The notes under the pieces are model-generated. The model saw only the letters and a program-made list of their open reading frames with translations. It was not told where the DNA came from and ran no database searches. From Effrenium voratum (taxonomy: Eukaryota > Sar > Dinophyceae > Suessiales > Symbiodiniaceae), in assembly GCA_963377175.1 (NCBI GenBank), contig CAUJNA010003001.1, positions 165,001 to 229,000 on the forward strand: a stretch of DNA of 64,000 nt. The letters are read 5' to 3'. Position numbers and translations under genes: made by a program. Positions 58,575-64,000 of this stretch are shown here, piece by piece. Each line of letters starts with the position of its first letter. The first letter of the stretch is position 1.

Positions 58575-59402
58575 GCTTCTTTGAAAGTTTGTTTGCCCCA
58601 ACCAGGCATGGGTTCTGGTATCCGCCCCTTTTATCAAAAAGAGTTGCTTAAGAGGTAGACCACTCGAAAACCGGAATTTTAACCCCAAACAAACATCCTA
58701 TAGCAACCAGGACGTGTCTTCAATTACTTTGCTTTGAAGGCCGGGGCAGTCGTGGTGATTTTGACAAGGATTATTAGTTGCTGGATAGTTGCAAATTGCC
58801 ATCATTAAACCCTTGAACAGTTACCATCATCATCATTCAACCTCAGAAACCCCCGAATAATGGTGGTGTTAATGAACCAGTGGGTTTCCTGAATGGTTTC
58901 CGGACGCGTAGCTTGCGTAGCCAGCCACCTCGCTTTCGCCGTATGGATACCTGGGCAACCAATCAAATTCCACAAAGTGGCTTGACTTATTAGAGACATA
59001 AAAAGCTGTCAGCGTTTTCTTTGTGTGTTTGTTCCTCCTGCCGTTAGTAGTTGGTTTGTCCCACTTCTGGGGTCTCATCTTTCTAATATGCGTCGATCGG
59101 CTGGTATTTTATCCGCTCAGAGGCTGAAGCTGATCGAAGGGGTGTTTGGGTTCTGGGAAGCGTTGCGGGCTGTGCTCGCATGGCGATGGTTACAAACTCC
59201 GCGCCCAAAACGGGTACGAGTTGGGAAAGCTTGATAGATATTTGGAGAAGCCACAAATCCAACTGGTTCTGATCGGTGGGTGGGTTTCGCCCCTCAAAAC
59301 CCAAGAGTCAGGTTACTCTGGCTCAACAAGACCATTTGGTCAAGAGGGGCCACATGATGCCCTAAGGTTAACAACGGCCAAATAAGGGCAAAAAGGCCTT
59401 TT

Positions 59403-59513
59403 AATGCCAAATAAGGTCCACCATAAGGCCAAGTAAGGCCAAGTAAGGCCAAGTAAGGCCAAGTAAGGCCAAGTAAGGCCAAGTAAGGCCAAGTAAGGCC
59501 AAGTAAGGCGTTG
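59403..59513. repeat. 10 bp tandem repeat AAGGCCAAGT
   Basis: Nine or ten nearly perfect tandem copies of AAGGCCAAGT, with AAGGTCCACC and AAGGCGTTGT variants at the two ends. Confidence 0.9.
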
Positions 59514-61298
59514 TAAGCCAAATTAAAGAGCAAGGGCAAACCGCAGGTTTTAGTCTTTGGCTCCATTTCCCAAGGTGTCAATTTGAGCCACACCCAAATG
59601 CCGAAGGTGACATAAGGCCAGGCCCAAAGATCCAGTGGTGCTTTCTGATTGCCGAGGATCGGTGTCGATGGGAAGCCGTCCGCGAATGACGGCGCCCATG
59701 CCATCAGCGGAGCCCCGCACCAGCCGTACTATACGTTGAGCTCCTCAAATGCACTGGATAGGCGACGGTCTCCACTGAAATGACTTGATATTGGGGCTCC
59801 AAAGGCCTTGATAAATTCGGGAAAAGCCGTTTTGTGTGATTCTTCGGGGGAATATGCCAGTTTGTTTATGGTTTTTGCCTTCCAGCGGATGCACTAATTT
59901 TAATGCTAACCCCAATCCAATCCCCAGGCCACCAATCCAAGCCACTCTCCGGAAGTCAGTTGGACCATAAAAGAAAGCATCATCGCAATACTAAGTAACT
60001 TACCTTTGGGTACGTTTGGAGCATGTTGAGGTCAAGGTGTTCCAGGCCATCAGTGAAACAGCAGCTGCTGTACACCATGTGTTTGTCTCAAACTGGATGG
60101 TGTCCCATTTGTTTCCTTTTGGAACACCCCCGCAAAAAGGGTGCCGAGCCTGAACAAGGACACACCTGCATTAACCCTTGGTCAAAAGGCCTTAAACGCT
60201 AAGCATCTTCCGTTTGACGCTCTTTGTTTGTCTTGGGAAGATGTCCGTGCATCTGGTGGACCTTCCTTTTAAGGTCCATTTGATTTGCAGGATATGCACT
60301 GAATATGACGAATCTGTTTGTTTCGTGTACTGCGGGTCCCACAGGAGTTTTGGGGTGCTGGTTCTCAGGGAATGGCGGGATTTTGGGAATGAACAAACAG
60401 TTAAATTCCCGGGTGTTTCTTCTAAGGATGGTTGTTGGCTTCCAGGTCAATCTGGGTGTAGGCGGGATTTTGGGAATGCTTAACTGTGATTTGCTGGAGT
60501 CTTGAATTGAACGTTGGCGGACCAAGGTTTAGCACCTGTAATTTGGAGCAGCCCTGTACCAAAGGTTGGGCAAATCTTTGGATCCCACCAGTAGCAGTAT
60601 CAGCGTTTAGGACCATTTTCCTTGACTAAAATGATGAGCACAAACACATATTCAACTGCTCAGTCTAGAGCTGACCGTTGACCAAGGTGAATCGATCAAC
60701 TTTCGATTCGGAAACCCCAACTCTCGTTGAGGGGCAGACTGCCAGCATGGGGATTCCCAATTGATCAGGGATCCACAAACCGCTAGCTCCGAAGTCCCCC
60801 ACTGTTCGGGCCTTATTTGGCGTTCTTCGTCTCAATGAGGTTTGTTGAGCCCACTACTTTTGGGTGGTAGGGTTCCTGCTATTCGAAACTGTATCTTTCT
60901 GATTCACCGGTTGATTCTCCGACACCGATTGGAGGCTACGATCTTTCGTTTCAGGCAAAGCCCTTTGAGAGACGCGTCTCAACGCCTACAAGAACCTTTG
61001 GGTTCCCTTGGGCGGGGTCTGGCTCTTTAAGCCGCCGAGGTCTTTGAGGCGTGCGTTGAATTTACCACCGCTTTAAGCTTTCCGAGATGGCTTTAGGCCT
61101 CGAGACGGCACGATACATCGACAAGGGGCAGCAGGTCGCGTTGCTTGGCAGTTTGAGTCAGATATAAATTTGAGAAATGGGTTCTAAGAGATGGGGTTCA
61201 ATGGCAAAGGGCAATCATGTGTGTTTAGAACCGATTTAGGGTCACCGGACTTTGGATTTTCATCGGGCACGACCGTACCAAGCCAACCCCCTCCCCTC

Positions 61299-61301
<3 letters not shown>

Positions 61302-61359
<58 letters not shown>
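61302..61359. repeat. CT dinucleotide microsatellite
   Basis: About 29 CT units in a row. Confidence 0.95.
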
Positions 61360-61364
<5 letters not shown>

Positions 61365-64000
61365 ATCATTCGCAAAGCCCTCACATTGACAAGACAGAAT
61401 ACCCAAGTCCTGTTGCTGCCAGAGTTTTTCCGATGCTCAATTGGACCAGGTCATTAAACGGTCCCAACTGGGTAAAGGGAGAAATGGTTCTAAGTCATCC
61501 CCCCCTCTTGCTGGTTTTTGCATTGCGGAATGATCCCGAAAGACGCGTCACTGGTTTCAGAGAGCATCCCCAGAAGCATTTCAGGAGACTGATTTAAAGG
61601 CAGAAGGGAAGCCATAGCCTGGTGACTAGAGACTATTGGGGACAAAGACCAGTAACCCTGTGCGTGAAATTGGTTCAACATGGTGGGGGTTTGAATGAGC
61701 CTTCCGTCTCTGGACCTATGTTTTCGACGGAAAGGTTCTGGAGGTTGCTGAGCGTGAATTCTACGAGGCATTTTCCCAAAAGCGCCTTGCGGGCATTTTC
61801 CCCAGCCTTGCGAAGGCCGAAGGGCCCAAGAAATCGATTGGGCGTATGAAAAGTCCCGAAATCGATCGGTTTGAAAAGTCCTGGCAGAAAAAGCCTGGAA
61901 GTGGGTAGAAAACAGAAGGGCGAAAGAAGACACGATTCTTCACAAGCAGGCTGCCCACTTGCGAAGCATGTAGCCAAAATCCTCAAAATGTTCATACTGA
62001 AAATATTCATATGTGTTTTGTGAGTAACCCAAATACAGGCTGCCCATTTGCTCAGCCCCACCGTTTAATGCATGTCTGCTTTTTGTGCAGCAAGGCTGGG
62101 TTTGGGCAAAATGTTGAAACGGCCGGCCCTCTGATCCCCGGTAAAGGGCAACCCAGAGGGGGCTGTTTAAACAACATGGTCGTGTGAACTATGGATTAAA
62201 CACGGGGTCGGCCCGAGCCTTATCTTGACTGTTGGGTGTTGTCAAAGTCGGACTACCACCTGAAGGGTGACTATTTATTTGGCCGCTTCAAGTCGAAGGC
62301 GGGGCCAATTCTGCCCAACCCAAAGTCTTTGGTTGGCTTTTGTGAGACTTTTGCACGCTGAGGCTCTACGTGATACTCTCAAACAGCGGGGACAGCTGCA
62401 CAATTCAGTCTGAGTCGGGCTTTTCCGGGTGCCGCGACATAAATCTGCCGATTTTATGTGAGATTCGAGCTCCTCATTTGGGTGAAACGAGCGACAACCC
62501 ATGATCCCTTGCTATGAGATCCTTGGGTAAGTAAAAGAGGACGATGCAACCCATTTTCAGGGGAGTTGTACAAATTCGGGGGTGGACTCGACAACAATTG
62601 TTTCAATGGACGATGCCGAGCCGACCAACCTTTTTTTTTTATAATCATAGCCATATTTCGAGCTCCAAAAACAAGAATGCGGCCCATGCAGTTTTGTCAT
62701 TGCTTTCTTTCACTCCTTGTGTAGGTGTACTATAATACATCATGTGAACTGCCGCGTGGCACGCTTGGGGCTGTTACCGCTGAATCAGCCTTGTTGATGC
62801 GCTATCGCAATACGCGTTTTACACATGTCGCATTTTTCAGGGACCCCACAGACCCCCAACCTCACCATTCCTATTCCTGTTGGCCCTATTTGGCCAAATT
62901 TGGCCTTGCTTGGCACGTTGCGTTGTTGGCGGTGCTTTGCTGAACGCAGACATTAGGACCCCCCCCGAAAGTCTTTAGAACCATTCTCAAACATCCCTTC
63001 TGAGAAGGTTGCAAGAGCCTTTCCTCGGATTTCCTCCCTCAAAATCCTGCATCAGTTGTGATGAATGAAACCCTATGATGACAGGTTGACAAACTACCCA
63101 TCCCAACTGGTGCGAAGTGGATGTTGCCCATCCCGGGCAAACTAGAACGAGCGATTCCACCTGAGGGTAAAACGAGCTACCCATGATGAAGGCTCCTTCG
63201 AGGATTCCTGATTTCCCCTTTGTGTTACAGTCATTTCCGAGATTGGCTTCCTATTTTAGGAGCAAACAAGGGGTTTTGTATGTGCCATGGTTAATGAAGC
63301 GGCTGTTCGTCAAATTGCGGCTATGATACAAAGATTGGTACCCTAGCAGTCGAAAGGCCTCAAATCCTCTGTATGTCCGCCCTTCATTTGTCCTGATTGA
63401 AATAATTATGATCCAACTGCCTCTCAGACGGAACTCTTCTCACCGATCCCGGAGTGTTTTTGAAGAATCCAAAGCTTTGTCAAGGGTTTTGGGCTCCATC
63501 GAGTGAGTGCATCTGTGAATCCGGATTGACCTGTACGATTCTTAGGATCTTTTTTCAGGCCTTGCCTGCGGAGCGGGGGGGGGGGGGGGGTGCTAGGATC
63601 CCATGTCGCTTTAGAAGGATGAGTATGGGATACCGACTGGACATTGAGTGTTCTTTCTCTATTTTCAGAAAGCAGGACAGGTGTGTGAATTGGGGAAGTG
63701 CCAAAACAGTGGGTGGGTCCTTTTTGATGTCCATATATTCACCTACAAACTGTGGATGGACGAAATCCTGCACCTGATTCCCGGTACCAACCAACAATGG
63801 TTTCCGATGCTAGGACATTCGGTGTTCGTTTTCTATGGAAGAGAACTCCCAAGTTCTTTAACCCAGAAGAGAACAACGGAACGATCCATGAGTTTCGGGA
63901 TGTTAGAAGCCTAGTTGATGTTTTTTTGGCCAATCCACTCAGAAAGTCGGGGCTGGCTAGAGACAAAAAGAGCAAAGAGCCTAAGCCGGAAACAGTCAAC

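Larger units (their letters stand above)
59000..64000. other. Right end of window: no gene supported
   Basis: Likely intron or intergenic DNA. It holds a 10 bp tandem repeat (59403-59513), a CT microsatellite (61302-61359), a T run at 62631-62640 and a poly-G run near 63577-63590. Short plus-strand frames at 62730-62940 and 63650-63900 have acceptor-like pyrimidine tracts before them but no recognisable domain. Confidence 0.4.

Noticed and set aside
61191..61457. Frames with Ser/Leu or Arg/Glu runs across the CT microsatellite
   Set aside because: They are translation of the dinucleotide repeat.

Overview
The window reads as a piece of nuclear DNA from a protist, most likely a dinoflagellate, with a 29.6 kb virus-derived element in its middle. 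The dinoflagellate reading is an inference. It rests on small, widely spaced exons with canonical and GC-type splice donors, genes pointing the same way on each side of the element, many MITE-like hairpin repeats, long CCCTCC and CCCCACC tracts, and a decayed copia-type retroelement with a CCCH zinc-finger Gag.

Left flank (1-11459): GC-rich. I reconstruct two multi-exon host genes on the minus strand. One has exons from about 10821 down to a possible stop at 7379. The next starts with a signal-peptide exon at 7078 and has exons at about 5946, 5096, 3990 and perhaps 397. The introns carry repeated hairpin MITEs. A CCCCACC tract touches the element.

Element (11460-41046): bounded by terminal inverted repeats of about 257 bp. 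Its core is a giant imperfect palindrome, two inverted copies of about 11 kb each (15839-27253 and 27276-38310) around a 22 bp axis. Each copy carries the gene set of a Polinton-like or adintovirus-like DNA virus: protein-primed type DNA polymerase B, double-jelly-roll major capsid protein, a penton-like minor capsid protein, a lipase-like protein, a trimeric-fibre-like protein and several small proteins. The axis cuts the fibre gene, and no packaging ATPase, maturation protease or integrase is recognisable. The copies differ by several percent overall, with blocks of much higher divergence in the polymerase. Frameshifts fall in different genes in the two arms, so every core gene except the axis-truncated fibre has at least one intact copy. 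The two outer ends differ. The right end is AT-rich with a GIY-YIG nuclease, a C5 cytosine methyltransferase, a hairpin array and two Cys-rich proteins. The left end is GC-richer and holds three unrecognised genes, a palindromic-site array and a 20-codon remnant of a methyltransferase start.

Right flank (41047-64000): CCCTCC tracts with a 792 bp tandem duplication that contains a possible tyrosine-recombinase fragment, then plus-strand host exons. Several exons encode parts of a C1q/TNF-like beta-sandwich with GC donors. A degenerate copia-like element (about 49.0-54.2 kb) and a large inverted minisatellite (54.4-55.6 kb) follow. The last 5 kb holds only simple repeats and nothing I can support as a gene. 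Host genes run leftward on the left and rightward on the right, so the element lies at a divergent strand switch.
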